A DNA stretch of 64,000 bases from Diphasiastrum complanatum (Eukaryota; Streptophyta; Lycopodiopsida; Lycopodiales; Lycopodiaceae). The notes under the pieces were generated by a model, which searched no databases, had not been told where the DNA came from, and saw only the letters and a list, made by a program, of their open reading frames with translations. This document shows, one piece after another, positions 1 to 11,242 of this stretch; the first letter of the stretch is position 1, and each line of letters begins with the position of its first letter. A program made the position numbers and the translations under genes. Location of the stretch: assembly GCA_029204225.1 (NCBI GenBank), contig CM055102.1, positions 31,490,607 to 31,554,606 of the forward strand, written 5' to 3'.

Positions 1-995
1 TGGAGAAGAAATTGGCCTTTCTCATTGTTGCCCGCCACATCCTTGCGGCCTACCCGGTTTTTTTTTCCTCTATCTTTCTTAGTACTAAATCTCTCCTCAC
101 TGTTGCTAAGCTGCTTCGGCGTTTCCTTTGGGCTAACAAACGACCTCTTCTCCCTTGGTCTATTTGTATGTCCCTTATCTCTGATGGTGGTCTTGGCATT
201 TCTAATCCCCTGCTTAAGAATGAGTCTCTTGTCTTCCGTCGCTTGTCTACCCTTCTCTCCCCCACTCAACCTTGGCATTTTCTTCTTCTTTCTTTTTTGT
301 CTAGGGCGCTGCGGTTCCTCCCTTTTTCTCTCCTTCTTTCTGCCAGCTCCTTGCTTTTGGGGGGTCTTTTCGACTTCGTGGTCCCTTTATTCTAAAGAAC
401 CTCAGCTTGGCCCTTTTGGATCTCTTCTCTCTCTTTCATTGCACTTCTCCTTCTGTTCTTCATACGGCTGATTCAATGTGGACCTCCGCCCTCTTTCCCT
501 CTGTTGTTGCTCCTCTTTTTGTGGCTCACCCTCGTCTTTCTCTTTCTTTGGCTCGGAAGGGTCTTCTTTCTTTTGGTCAACTACTTCATGTTCCTCCCTG
601 CCAACTTCTTTTGGGCTCTTCCCTTACTCCTAGGGATAGCTTCTACCTCCTTCTCTGCTCTTAGTTTTTGTCTTAGCTCTGCTCTGTCCCCTTCCCTTGT
701 TGATTGGGCCCCCTCTCTTGAGCCCTCCCTTTTCAGTTATTCTATGGTCCATTTTTGCCGCTACCCTTACCTTTTCCCCGACTATTTTAACTCTCTCTGG
801 TCCCTTGTTGATCCCCCTTCTATCTGGCATGCCCGCTTTTGGGCCCTCCATTCTATTTCGGTCGACAAACTTTGCTATTTGGCTTACCGCATTCTTTCCA
901 AGTCCCTCCCTCTCCGTGCCAATTGGTCTTTTCTCACTGACCGTCTTTGCCCAGTTTGCCAACTGGAGGATGAAACTGCTGAGCACTGTTCATAG
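1..995 (+). pseudogene. LINE ORF2 C-terminal fragment (end of RT to zinc-binding domain)
   Basis: This is the C-terminal part of a non-LTR retrotransposon ORF2 and enters from the left edge of the window. The frame beginning at position 12 shows the post-RT segment typical of plant LINEs: a hydrophobic stretch, then RRFLWANKRPLLPW, then a GGLGISNP motif (plant LINEs commonly have KGGLGIRD here). The same frame resumes after a stop near 393 and ends with the RT-associated zinc-binding motif LCPVCQLEDETAEHC near 945-990. The later Cys/His residues are missing. The composition is unusually rich in T/C and Leu/Phe. It differs from the LINEs at 26-34 kb, whose Cys motif and tail are of another type. 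It is a dead fragment; the upstream RT and endonuclease would lie outside the window. Confidence 0.75.
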
Positions 996-1367
996 ATTCT
1001 CTGAATCTGTGAACACGGTTCTGGTGTTTTCTTTACCTCTTCTTTAGTTATGGTTCTTTATGGTTATTCTTCTTATTAGAACAGTTACAAAGCGGAAGCG
1101 TTACTCAGATTTCAACATATATTTCCTAGCCTGTCAGTGGGAGACACAGTTCTGATGCTCAGCTACATGCAGAAACCAACCATGTAACCATCTATAGCTC
1201 AAGAGGATCCACGTTTTGGAATAGGGAGCAGACCTACCACTATCTACTGAATCAGAAATCAATCAAGAACAAGATTAACTATTGAACAAGAAACAAGAAA
1301 ACAAGAAAACAAGAAACTAGATTCCTAACAGCATTTGACAGTCTAAGAATCAAGAAACACTCATTTC
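996..1367. other. unassigned stretch
   Basis: No coding signal is visible. It contains A-rich short repeats of the form acaagaaa around 1265-1320, just before the ORF of the next element, so it may be the untranslated leader of that element. Confidence 0.3.
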
Positions 1368-3440
1368 TTGATGCTTAGAATGCCCAAGAACAATCAAGAA
1401 CCGGCGCTTTTCAGCTCTAACATTAACATGGGCCTCACCCTTCACGCTTACGCCACCTGGGACACGCCGAAATCACGTTTCCACTTCCTGTACCAGGGTA
1501 ACACGTACAAGGTACGGATTAACGTGGACTCGATAGTCACTGTCGACATTATGTCGGTGACCGCTAGCCCATCTCTCATTGTCAAGCAAAAGCCCTGATA
1601 AATCCTTTCATCACCCAGACTGCACCAGAAATTTTGATCCAAACTAACAACGAGTACCTGATAGAGGCTATCACGGAACCAGTCATTCAGGCGGCTGCGC
1701 ATTTGTTGAACAACTTTTTGGTTGTTTCAACATTTTGCAAGGACAAAATCCAGTCCACGCTGTTGAGTCAGATTGTGGAGTCTTTCCTAGGATTCCCTGG
1801 CCCCACAGTTATGCCATACGACTGACATACCTTCCTCATCCGCGAACTAACAATCTCCATCAAACCAAACAATCGCAACCGTATCACAGCAGGCCCCCTG
1901 CTGTGTAACTTTGCATGTGCACTTCTCAAGGCAAAAGTGCGTAGGTTCCGCCATTCCAACATCTTATCATCCATTGTGCCACACACTGACCTTTATCCTC
2001 CATCAACCGCATCCACGTCTGCCCAACCTGCAGTCACTGACACGATGGCCAGCAAAAGAATGCATGGCACTACCCCCTCTTCCTCATCTCCACCTGCTAC
2101 CAGATGCCGCACCACCATCACCACACCAGTAACAACTTCGGCTTCTACCATTGACACTTCCTCTTCTGTACAGCCCCCTACCATTGTTTCAATTGTCGCT
2201 CCTCTTCCTTCTGTTCCACCCACAACTGCTTTTTCTGTTTCCATTCCCATTTCCTCTGTTGATACTACTTCTCCCTCTGTTTCATTTTCTACCACCCCTT
2301 CCATTACTCATGTTCCCACCGTTGTCCCTCTCCAGTTCAATCATGCTGATTCTCAGTTGTCTCTGGACACTCTGGCGTGGATGCAGGTCATCAACTTTTC
2401 ACCACCACGCTAGACTACTTCCGCCCCATCTTCTCCTTCAGTCCTCAACACCACCCTATAGTTCCTCTCTGTTCCATCCATTCTCTCGTTTGGACAAACT
2501 GTCCCCATCCATGTTTCCACTTCTGTTCCTCCCACACCACTCATTTCTCCATCAAAGTCTGTCGAGGGCGACCAACTGTTGCCTGATGATGCATTTGTAC
2601 AAACAATTTTTATTCCATCACCAGATCGGACAGATCCCACTGCCCAAATGACAAAAGGTCACCGGAGAAACTCATTGAAGACAACGATGACGGCATTGTA
2701 CAGGTCGTCGAGGCCACTACCACACAAGCCCCTACAAGCGCCAATGTATCGACTGCTCCAACGGACTTAACGGCGGCCTACCAAGCCTTGGGAGTATTCA
2801 TCCAGGATGCGGTAGCAGCCAAGGCATCATTGGACAGCCGGGTACTCCAATTGGCAACCAGCAACACCCAGTTGTGAGCAAAAATCACAAAGTTGTAGCA
2901 AGAGCTGATAATTGCTCAACAACACGAACAAGACAGGCACCGGGAGCTCACAAAGCTACAGCAAAAGGAGGACGGCCTCAACCAGTATATCCAGAGCCTC
3001 TCCAAAGCGTTGACAGATGCCTTCACCAAGGTGCGGGAGCTTCAATCTGAAGTGTCCCAACGGCTTGCCCCCCTCCAGACGCAACTCCATATATATGAAG
3101 CAGAAAACATGCACCTGGGGGCGGAGGTGCAAACCCTACAAAGCGAAAAACTCGTTTGGTTAGCTCAACCCGCACCTGACTCAAGGCCACTCTCTCAAGC
3201 AGAGATGAATCTTTTCAGGCGTTAGGTGCAGGTCTATAGTCAAACTTTGAACAGCTACCAGGCGGAGTTTGACAAATATTGAGCCAGCGCAACTCAAGAG
3301 CTCGCCCAGGCCAAACAAGCCCTCAAGGCTTGTCAACAATTTATGAAAAAGAAGGCTCAACCAACCCCAGTGGTGATTCCAACGCCACTTCTCTTTGATG
3401 TTGCACAGACAAGTACGAGCCAGGACCAAGGCCAGTAGGC
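1368..3440 (+). pseudogene. LTR-element ORF, N-terminal half: unknown segment, P/S/T-rich linker, coiled coil
   Basis: A decayed reading frame, split by stops and frameshifts. Residues from 1368 to about 1598 form a folded-looking segment with no recognised family (contains GLTLHAYATWDT). A second frame at 1634-2413 leads into a long Pro/Ser/Thr-rich, low-complexity region. After a frameshift near 2660, a third frame (about 2665-3440) is strongly heptad-like and rich in Gln, Glu, Leu and Ala, so probably a coiled coil (for example VRELQSEVSQRLAPLQTQL). Internal stops in the coiled coil are TGA or TAG at places where CGA or CAG would fit, suggesting deamination of methylated cytosine. I do not recognise a gag, protease, RT or integrase. 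The position immediately upstream of the conserved unknown domain and a 3' LTR suggests one retroelement polyprotein. Confidence 0.45.
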
Positions 3441-3741
3441 AGCAGGGGCAATAAGTCGGGATCAGAGGTCAAGAGGGCAAGACCAAGCACCTCCTGATAC
3501 TGGAACTAAGACGCTGGACCAAGGCCAAGACATGGGTCCCAGCCATAGCCACGAGGAAGGACAAGGCTCCTCATGAAAAGGCTCGCGAACTATATCTGCT
3601 AGCCGAGCTTTCCGACGTCCCAAGTCCGTGGAGGAGAAAATCAACGAATTCCTATCCAAATATCCCCACGAGTCCTCAAGAGGCGGCTGGCAGATATCAT
3701 TTTCGGCACAAACCATAAAAGGCAACGAACGATCTGCAAGC

Positions 3742-4378
3742 ACTACCCACCCTCCAACCACAACCTGAGTGGCGCCAGCAGCTATTTGAATGGGACCATG
3801 CAGCCATCAGGGCCTATGTGACCAGTCCACAACAACTAAGGGTGAACGCGCATTTCTTGCCATGCACACGATGATCCAAATGGGCGGAATGTGGCACTCC
3901 TCTGAACAAGATCACCATCCAGAACTGTAATTGGCCGAAAATTCCTTCAGAGCACGGTTGGGATACGGATGTAGATGCCCGAAGGGCTCTCACCCAATTC
4001 TCTAATAAGTATTCCAACTGCCCTGACCCAACAGTCCGCACGGTAGCCACTTACGCCCGGGACTTAGAGTATCTCATGGGAATCGAAAGGAAGTGGGATA
4101 ATTTTCTCCCACCAATATTCTTTGATCCAAATAAGCTGTTAGCCTCAGAGAAAGTGGAAGATCAGCTCCCAGTAGCTAGAGTTTACTACTGAGCCGCATT
4201 CCTTGGCAATCCCTGGACACGTAGATTCCAAGCATGGGTCGACCAAAGCTGGCTAACAGGAGTCCACAAGTCCTTTCACACGCCCAAGGACTTGAAGAAG
4301 ATAGACCGAATAAGCTTTATGGAAGATGTCACTGGCTACCTGGTCGACCAAAGGCGGGCCAAGAAGACTTTGTACTAA
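3742..4378 (+). pseudogene. conserved domain of unknown function, copy 1 (LTR-element encoded)
   Basis: One frame runs from about 3742 to the TAA at 4376-4378, broken by two TGA codons. It contains QPQPEWRQQL, VNAHFLPC, NWPKIP, LPPIFFDPNKLL and VARVYY followed by a TGA and then AAF. Aligned by eye, it matches the product at 43960-44720, which has EPQPQWRRSM, VNPTYYPI, CWPILP, PPPIVLDLNKPL and VARLYYRAA in the same order and with similar spacing. The TGA after VARVYY falls on the Arg of the other copy, consistent with CGA to TGA decay. The frame ends about 45 bp before the LTR starting at 4425. I do not recognise the family. It is not an evident RT, RNase H, integrase, protease or zinc knuckle. 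Its place at the end of the internal region suggests an accessory or replacement domain in a non-autonomous element. Confidence 0.6.
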
Positions 4379-4424
4379 ATCGACAGAGTGTCGAGAGACC
4401 GGCACTACTTTAGGCCGTGGGTCC

Positions 4425-5190
4425 TGTTGGGGGTATTCCCAACATATTGTAAATAAATAATATCGGCTAATAAAATATGTTGTGAGGGCATGGCATCCTG
4501 CGCGTAGAAGCCTATGGCCCAATAAGCACGCAAGTTGAGTTGTAAATAGAATAGTAGATTTGGGCCCTTTTGTAATTAAAATAAAGCTTGAGGCCCAAAG
4601 TCAAGTTAGAAACTTAGTGTTAGCTCTTTTAAGTTGTGTCCAAATGGAGACTCACATGAATCATGTGAAATCCAATGTACTTTTTTAAGACCTTTGGATC
4701 AAGTTGGGTCCAAGATGAATGGATAGGATTAATGTACATATTAGCCAATAGTATTTTGGGACAAGGGCCTTCCCCATTTATAAAAAGGCACCTCATGTAC
4801 TCTATTTTCATGCTTAATGAGGAGTAAACTCTACCAAATTTTGGAGAGAAGCATCCTCACTTGCTATTCACTACTTGCTAATGTGCTTGATTGTGTTTTC
4901 CTTTTGCTCTCAAGTGTGCAAGTTTTTGGGTTTCCATAGTTAAAGTTTTTGCATTAGCAAGCACAAGGAGCATTTGAGCTAACCTCCACCCTCACTCTCT
5001 CTCTCAACCTTCTCTATTACTCTCTTCCTCTCTTTTATTCTATTCTTCTCCTTCACAAAATTATGATGAATGTTAGTTTAGTCGAGTAGAGTTAGGGGTG
5101 TGCAGTGTTAGTGGTGATAGAGTTAGAGAAAAAGTAGAGAACTATCTACAAGTAACATCTATTCATAGTTAGGCACCTATCCAATGTTCT
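4425..5190 (+). repeat. 3' LTR of the 1.4-5.2 kb element (right end approximate)
   Basis: It starts with TGTTGGGGGTATTCCCAACA, which is itself an inverted repeat, directly after the element's last coding frame and a G-rich polypurine-like stretch (GTGGGTCC). A TATA box lies at 4777-4788 (tttataaaaagg), and the sequence downstream resembles an R/U5 region with T/C-rich and then A/G-rich parts. No matching left copy is seen, so the 5' end of the element has been lost. The right boundary near 5190 is a guess. Confidence 0.5.
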
Positions 5191-5221
5191 AACCCTTGTT
5201 GATGGCGGGAGGGCTACTACT

Positions 5222-6130
5222 ACACGAGATCTTCGACCCTACACCGAGCCAGTTGGTTAGCATCTCGACCGAGCCATTTGGTCAACAGCTCGACCGAGCC
5301 ACCTGGTTAGCATCTCGATCGAGTCTCCAACTTCATATCTCGATCGGACCAAGTACACACATTTCAACAAGGTTTTTGAAATCTCAACCGAATCATTCCA
5401 TTACAATCTTGACCGAGTCGGGCACTTCAAAAATCTCGACCGAGTCCAAACACAACGAACGGCTATAAAGACCTCACGATTAAAGTCATTTTCACCTCAA
5501 CGACATGCAAGCTTTTCGAGTCTTCTGGCGAATGATTTCCTGGCGATCCTCCAGCTCCCATCACCACTACTAGCGCTCTTATGTTCAATCGATTTCTGAT
5601 CACACACACACACACTTTGTTCCTCCAGCGTCAGCCCTTACAACCACAAAACCACGATGAGCGCCATCAAGCATCACCTTTGAACAAACCTAACACCGTC
5701 AGAAATCAAGATATCCATTCCAACTTTTGCACACAGAAGCGCTGAGGGGTAGTGCAGCTGGAGCACTCATTAAGCTCTCGTTTCACTATTGTCAAACACG
5801 TTTTCCATTCCAACACAATCCTTTCAGAAACCACAACCATCTTCAACCTCCTTTTGTCTTTTAGCCATTGTGTTACACTACACCTTCTTCACCAACTCAC
5901 CTACTCCATTTCCAATTGAGTCCATTCACTTTCATTCTAGCCAGCGCGCCACCATTTCCATCTTTTCCAAGCCTCCGCTTTGGACCGCCGACGGCCTTCC
6001 ATCACCTTCGTACACCTTCGTCACCGACGGTTTTCCAGTCTTGTCTTGACCGACGTTTTCTGTCTGATCTCGACCAACGTTTTTTCCATTCCAGTCTCGA
6101 CCAAGCCGAACCTCCTATAAACTCTGTTAT
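5222..6130 (+). repeat. leader-like DNA with repeated CTCGACCGAG motif
   Basis: From about 5225 to 5450 the near-palindrome CTCGACCGAG and its variants (CTCGATCGAG, TTGACCGAG, CTCAACCGA) occur about eight times, spaced roughly 25-45 bp. Further degenerate copies (TCTCGACCAA) lie at 6040-6110. A weak coding frame starts at 6187 just downstream. Motif-studded leaders also precede the gag genes at 43.1 kb and 58.5 kb, which suggests this is the 5' leader of another Gypsy-like element. Confidence 0.5.
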
Positions 6131-6186
6131 AAATCTTAGCCGACGAACCCAATTTTTCAGAGTGTATTTTTTCCAATTTTTCAACA

Positions 6187-6443
6187 TGTATTCCAACCAG
6201 TCTTCTAGTTCAAATGACCCAGAGGCCAATAAGATTGATATCCAAATGATTCAGCTAGATGTTCAAGAAATGACAACCTGGTATCACTAAGGCACACCAG
6301 TTCCTCACTCAGATTGAATTCCATATCTCTGTCTTGACTGATTACTAGAGCCCTTACCTACTGCACATGGCCTATGCATCCTACAACACCACTACAAGGT
6401 CATGTCAGTTCATTATTCCTCCAGTCAAGAACTATGTGTATAA
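6187..6443 (+). pseudogene. decayed element ORF interrupted by the Copia insertion
   Basis: An ATG at 6187 opens a short frame (MYSNQSSSSNDPEANKID) that hits a stop near 6290. The protein-like signal continues in another frame (HQFLTQIEFHISVLTDY and onward) until 6443, where the LTR of the Copia element begins. No family was recognised. Placement after the CTCGACCGAG leader suggests the start of a retroelement gag-like product. Confidence 0.3.
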
Positions 6444-7588
6444 TGTTGGAGAAAGAGGGCGTATCGTGTGTAAGAAACGAGAATAGCTCAAAAATGAAAA
6501 ACGAACATGAAAAGAAACGAAACACGAACGAGAAACGAATTTGAACGGTAAGTGTTCGTGTGCAATGGAATGAGCTATATGACTCTTTCCCTAAGCATGA
6601 CTACGCCTATCAGAGACGAACAGGGCGTTAATGATAGAAATCACGACCGTTGTGATTACGTAGCCACACGTTAATTGAACACCAGAATAATAACCTTTCG
6701 CGAACAGCTAGACAAATTATTTGTCGCGAATGATTCGCGAAGAGAGAGACTGAGCTCGACTGATAATCGGTCACAAATGATTCGCGAAGAGAAAGACTGA
6801 TTACCAAATTGAACAACTGGAAAAGTCAGACAGAATGAAAACAAGCATAGCAATACTGACTTAAATCTGAATGCAGAGCAAAGAGCTGTTATCAGATTAA
6901 GTATATCAAATATACATGTCAATAATGAGGTAGAGCACAAGACAATAGCGGGCGAAACCGCATGCTCTACAAAGCTAATTCAATCTGTAAAGGAATGAAA
7001 CCTATTATTGACGATAAAGAATCATTGCACAAGGCATCTACTTCGTCTATCTCTGATAAGCTTCTGATGCTAAATTTACACACACTTGATCTTCAATCTC
7101 TTAATCAATGATCAATCTAAATACACAAATGGTATTCAGTATATATACATAATGTTACAGGTGTGCAGATGAAAAAAGTACAGAGTGGATGTGTTGTCTG
7201 TAGGAGATCGTGGGTGGCTGCAGTTGTTTTCAAGTCTGTTAGCGCAGTTGCATGGGGAGAGCATGAAAAGGGTGCAACGTCAGCCTTTGCTGAAGTGAAC
7301 GTTGGTGAAGATGCGAAAATGCGTCACTCTGACGAAATGCCTTAGGATTTGATTTACAAGGTGTCTTTGCTTCCTAGGGCACCTTCAACATTTTGTAAGG
7401 TAATGTTACCTTTTTCGCCTGTCACAAAAACACGTGTGAAAACACAGTGTCGCGTTTTGTTCATCTTTTTTTCTTCTGTGAGAATTTACATGTAAATATG
7501 CACATTGCGTGACAACGTGAGTAAAATGCAGCATGAATGGAGGCACATTAAAATGGGATTTAGGAGAGTAGAGGAGATAAATCCAACA
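6444..7588 (-). repeat. 3' LTR of the Copia element (1,145 bp)
   Basis: It is bounded by a perfect 7-bp terminal inverted repeat, TGTTGGA at 6444-6450 and TCCAACA at 7582-7588. On the minus strand it follows a 14-G tract. A TATA-like tatatata lies at about 7139-7147 in the right orientation for minus-strand transcription. It includes internal repeats of gattcgcgaagaga (about 6730 and 6780). A diverged relative lies at 49859. Confidence 0.7.
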
Positions 7589-7602
7589 CCCCCCCCCCCC
7601 CC
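7589..7602 (-). other. polypurine tract made of 14 G
   Basis: Fourteen consecutive C on the + strand, i.e. G14 on the element's sense strand, sit immediately before the 3' LTR. This is where the plus-strand primer (PPT) of an LTR retrotransposon is expected. An all-G tract is unusual and may have grown by slippage. Confidence 0.6.
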
Positions 7603-7609
7603 TTAATCT

Positions 7610-10600
7610 AGATCCGTGAATGCCTTGATCTTCAGACTAAGCAATGCACAAAATTTGTTGTGTGCATTAACACTGAGTGCTTTTGTGAATATGTTTACAA
7701 CCATTATCTGCGTTCTGCAGTACGTTAAACTTACCTCCTTGTTGAGAACCTTGCCCCTGATGTAGTGATATCTGCTTTCAATGTGCTTATTCCTAGAGTG
7801 AAATCTAGGGTTGGCTGATAAGGCAATAGCACTCTGATTATCATAGAATAAAATTGTAGGGCTATACTAATGCAGATTAACGTCTGACAATAAATTTCTC
7901 AACCAAAACGCTTCCTTAATAGATTGAGAAGCAATAATGTATTCTGCTTCCGTAGAAGAAAGTGGGATAGAGGTTTGCTTACGATTGTTCCATGAAATAG
8001 AACCGCCATTGAAGAAGAATGTAAATCTAGATGTGGACTTACGATTGTCTACATCTCCTCCCCAGCTTGCATCAGAATATCCACTGAGCTGACGAAGATT
8101 GTCGTTGCTGACATCTCCATAGTAGATGCATTGGTCCATGGTACTCGAATATATCTCATGACTCGTATGAGAGCCTTCCAATGGGTAATGCCAGGATTAG
8201 CCATATATTGGTTGAGTGAGCTTACAGCAAAAGAGATATCTGGTCTTGTACAGACCATTGCGTACATGAGAGATCCAAGTATCGATCGATAGGGATACTC
8301 TCCCATCTGCTCCTCTTCCTGCTTGGTCTGGGGCCATTGGTCCTTCGACAAGTGCAGGACTGGATCCATCGGTGAGTGAGCTAATTTACAATTCATTAGA
8401 TTATATCTGTTAAGAACATTATGAAGATACCTTTGTTGAGTGATGTAGATCAGTCGTCTCGCTTTGTCTCTGTGGATCTGAATTCTCAAACAGAAGTGAG
8501 CTTCATCCAGATCAGTCTTATCGAACTCTGAAAACAACATCTGCTTAGCATCCTTAACCATATTGGTATTGTTGTTGAAGAGCAACGTATCATCAACGTA
8601 TAAGGTGATGATAATGAAGGATTGTTGCATTGACTTGGAATAAACGTTGCAATCAACCGTGCTTGGTTTGAATCCTTGTTCAATGATGAATGTGTTGATC
8701 CTCTAAAACCAAGCTCTGGCATACTGTTTCAAGCCATACAGTGCTTTGTCGAGTTTACAGACATGATTCTTCATACCTTTCAGAACGTATCCTTCGGACT
8801 GGATCATGTAGATATCTTCTTGTATAACTCCATTCAGATAAGTTGTTTGTACATCAAGTTGATGCACTTCGACGTCGGCAGCTGCAACATAAGACAAGAG
8901 CGTTCGAATCGACGAATGTTTGACTACTGGACTGAAAGTCTCGTTGTAGTCAACGTTGGGGATCTGAGTGAATCCTCATGCTACCAGTCTTGTCTTCCTT
9001 CGATCAATTGCTCCGTTGGCATTGTATTTGATCTTAAAGATCCATTTGCAATCAATGATATTGTAGCCAATGAGAGCTTCGACTAATGACCATGTCTGGT
9101 TCTTGATTAGAGAGGAATACTCTCTGTCCATAGCTTCTCTCCAGAGATCAGAGTCTGGTTGGCTGAGTGCCTCTTTGACTGTCATCGGTTCCTGTTTCAC
9201 GAGACAGGCAGACTCATGAGTATACCTTGTGGGCTATGTGCGCACTCGGCTTGATCTTCTGGGAGGATTTGACTGATGAACCGCTCCTGGGACTTGTTGC
9301 TAGGTAGCAGCAACATCTTTGTCTGATTCGCTATCTCGAAGTGGGTTGACAATAGACACACCTGAGCCAGAGACTCAGATTGTCGTGTCAATAGCAGGTG
9401 ATGAAGGTTCTCCTGGAGCAATATCCTTGCCTTTGAGGTTGACGAACTGATCATTGATAAAGACTGTATCCCGACTATACAAGATTTGCTGGGTATCAGG
9501 ATCATACAGCTTGTAAGTATTATCAGATGAAGTATATCCAATCAGGATGGTCTTGAGGCCTTGGAAGTCCAATTTCTTCCTCGTGTCTTTTGGGATCTAT
9601 GTATAAGCAATGCACCCAAACACTCTTCGGTTCTTCACAGAAGGCTTAGAGCCTGTCCACACCTCGTGGGGTGTCTTGCCTGAGAGGGCCTTGGTCGAAC
9701 ATCGGTTCTGGATGTAAGCTGCAGTGGAGATAGCTTCAGCCCATAATCTCTTGGACAATGATGCATGCACTAGCATACATTTGGCAGATTCAATCAAGGT
9801 ACGGTTCTTCCTCTCGGCTAAGCCATTAGCCTGAGGACTGTAAGGAGTGATGAATTGCTGCTCAATGCCTTGGCTTTGGCAGTACTCCTTAAACTCGATA
9901 GAGATATATTCTCCACCGTTGTCTGAACTTAGAGCCTTGATCGTCCGTCCAGTCTCCTTTTCTGCACGCTCCTTGAAGATTCTGAAGTAGTTGAAGGCTT
10001 CTGATTTCTTCTTTATAAAATACACCATAGTCGTTCTGGAAAATTCATCAATAAAAGTTATAAAATACTTGGCATCCTTCAGCGAAGCATTTTTCATCGG
10101 GCCACAAATGTCTGAATGTACAACGTCTAGCAATCCTCTAGCAATATGCTGATGGCTTGATTTCAATGGTTTCCTAGTCTGTTTACCAACTAGACAGTCT
10201 TGACAGACAGGTAACTCGTCTTTATCGCAAGGATAGTCAAGATCAAAAACAATAGATTGTCTAGACATTTGTTGTACAGCAGCATGATTCAAATGACCAA
10301 GTCTATAATGCCAAAGTAAACATTTATTTGCATGAATAGAAGTACTAAGAGCCTGACTAGAGGCAGAAAAGCAATGACTTAAATTTATACAAGTATCCAT
10401 GTCTCTTTCCGAGTGCTAGGATCTTGTCTGTCCTATCAACTACTTTGCACTGATCACATTCGAATTCTACTCTATGTCCTAGATCTGTGATTCTACTTAC
10501 AGAGAGCAGATTCGTAGATAAATTTGGTACATACAGGACTTTAGAGAGTAGCTTAGACTGATCATTTGCAAAGCTTAATCGTACAGTGCCTTCACCCTTA

Positions 10601-10730
10601 ATAGCTTGTATGCTATTGTCACCAAGGTGAACATATTTCTGGGTACTATAATGTGTATAGGACTCGAAACAACCAATAAGGCTAGTTCATGTGCTGAGTG
10701 GCTCCGGAATCTAGAAACCAAGAACTGAGG
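7610..10730 (-). pseudogene. Copia pol pseudogene: protease, integrase, RT, RNase H
   Basis: Domains in order on the minus strand: aspartic protease with WFLDSGATQHM (about 10684-10715); GAG-pre-integrase with HYRLGHLNH and a CQDCLVGKQTRK zinc finger; integrase core with DVVHSDICGP, LSSDNGGEY and NGLAERKNRTL (about 9600-10330), so the D, D, E residues are all present; RT with WREAMDREYSSL, QLDVQTTYLNG and LYVDDTLLF (about 8150-9200); RNase H with GYSDASWGGD and SSTEAEYI (about 7867-8150). One frame can be followed from 10400 to about 8170 despite five in-frame stops, then shifts before RNase H. A further shift lies just after the protease motif. Several stops (TGA or TAG at probable CGA or CAG codons) fit C-to-T decay. 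It cannot make a full polyprotein. Confidence 0.85.
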
Positions 10731-10741
10731 TCGGATGCTCC

Positions 10742-11240
10742 TTGATGGCTGGTCATGAAGGCATCATGATCCGCTTCTTGAATAGGCTGTGGAGTTTCTG
10801 TAGTTGCATTTGCCACTTGATTCGACTGCCTCTTGCTGTTGTTCTTCACTTGTACTATCCGGCAATTTCGTGGTTGTTTCGCTTGCAGTATCTGCAGAAC
10901 AGCTTCTTCTTTGTCTGCGGATTCGATTGTTCTTTGTGCTGTGCTGGTTTCTGGTTTGGCTTTGATTGCTTCGGGCCTTTCTTCTTCTGCTTAGTCGAGC
11001 TCTTGTTAGTGTATAAAGCGTGAGAATCAGTTGAGAAACTTGAGGCTTCGTTCCTCCACGCTTCCTGCAACAACATAGTAATGACTCTCGAAAGAGTCAA
11101 TTCTGGATGAGTAGTGTGAAATTGACAAAATTCACCCACTTGGAACCTTGTTCTCCACTTGGATGAAAATGCCAATTGATTGGCACCAAAAATCCGATGA
11201 AAAGCTTCACCACTCCAAGTTCTCTGATCTTCGTAAGCCT
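10742..11240 (-). pseudogene. Copia gag, C-terminal part
   Basis: The minus strand shows a gag tail: LTLSRVITMLLQEAWRNEA, the typical UBN2-type end, then a Lys/Gln-rich stretch and a retroviral zinc knuckle FCRYCKRNNHEIAG that breaks before its last Cys because of a frame change near 10857. The gag N-terminus is missing; the sequence between the PBS and this tail (about 11100-11240) is not obviously gag. Confidence 0.6.
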
Positions 11241-11242
11241 TG

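Noticed and set aside
1..664. Multi-pass membrane protein suggested by Leu/Phe-rich frames
   Set aside because: The frame with LINE motifs explains the sequence; the hydrophobicity results from T/C-rich DNA.
1368..4400. Pararetrovirus (caulimovirid) insertion
   Set aside because: I saw no movement protein, coat protein or RT motif, and a 3' LTR follows the coding part.
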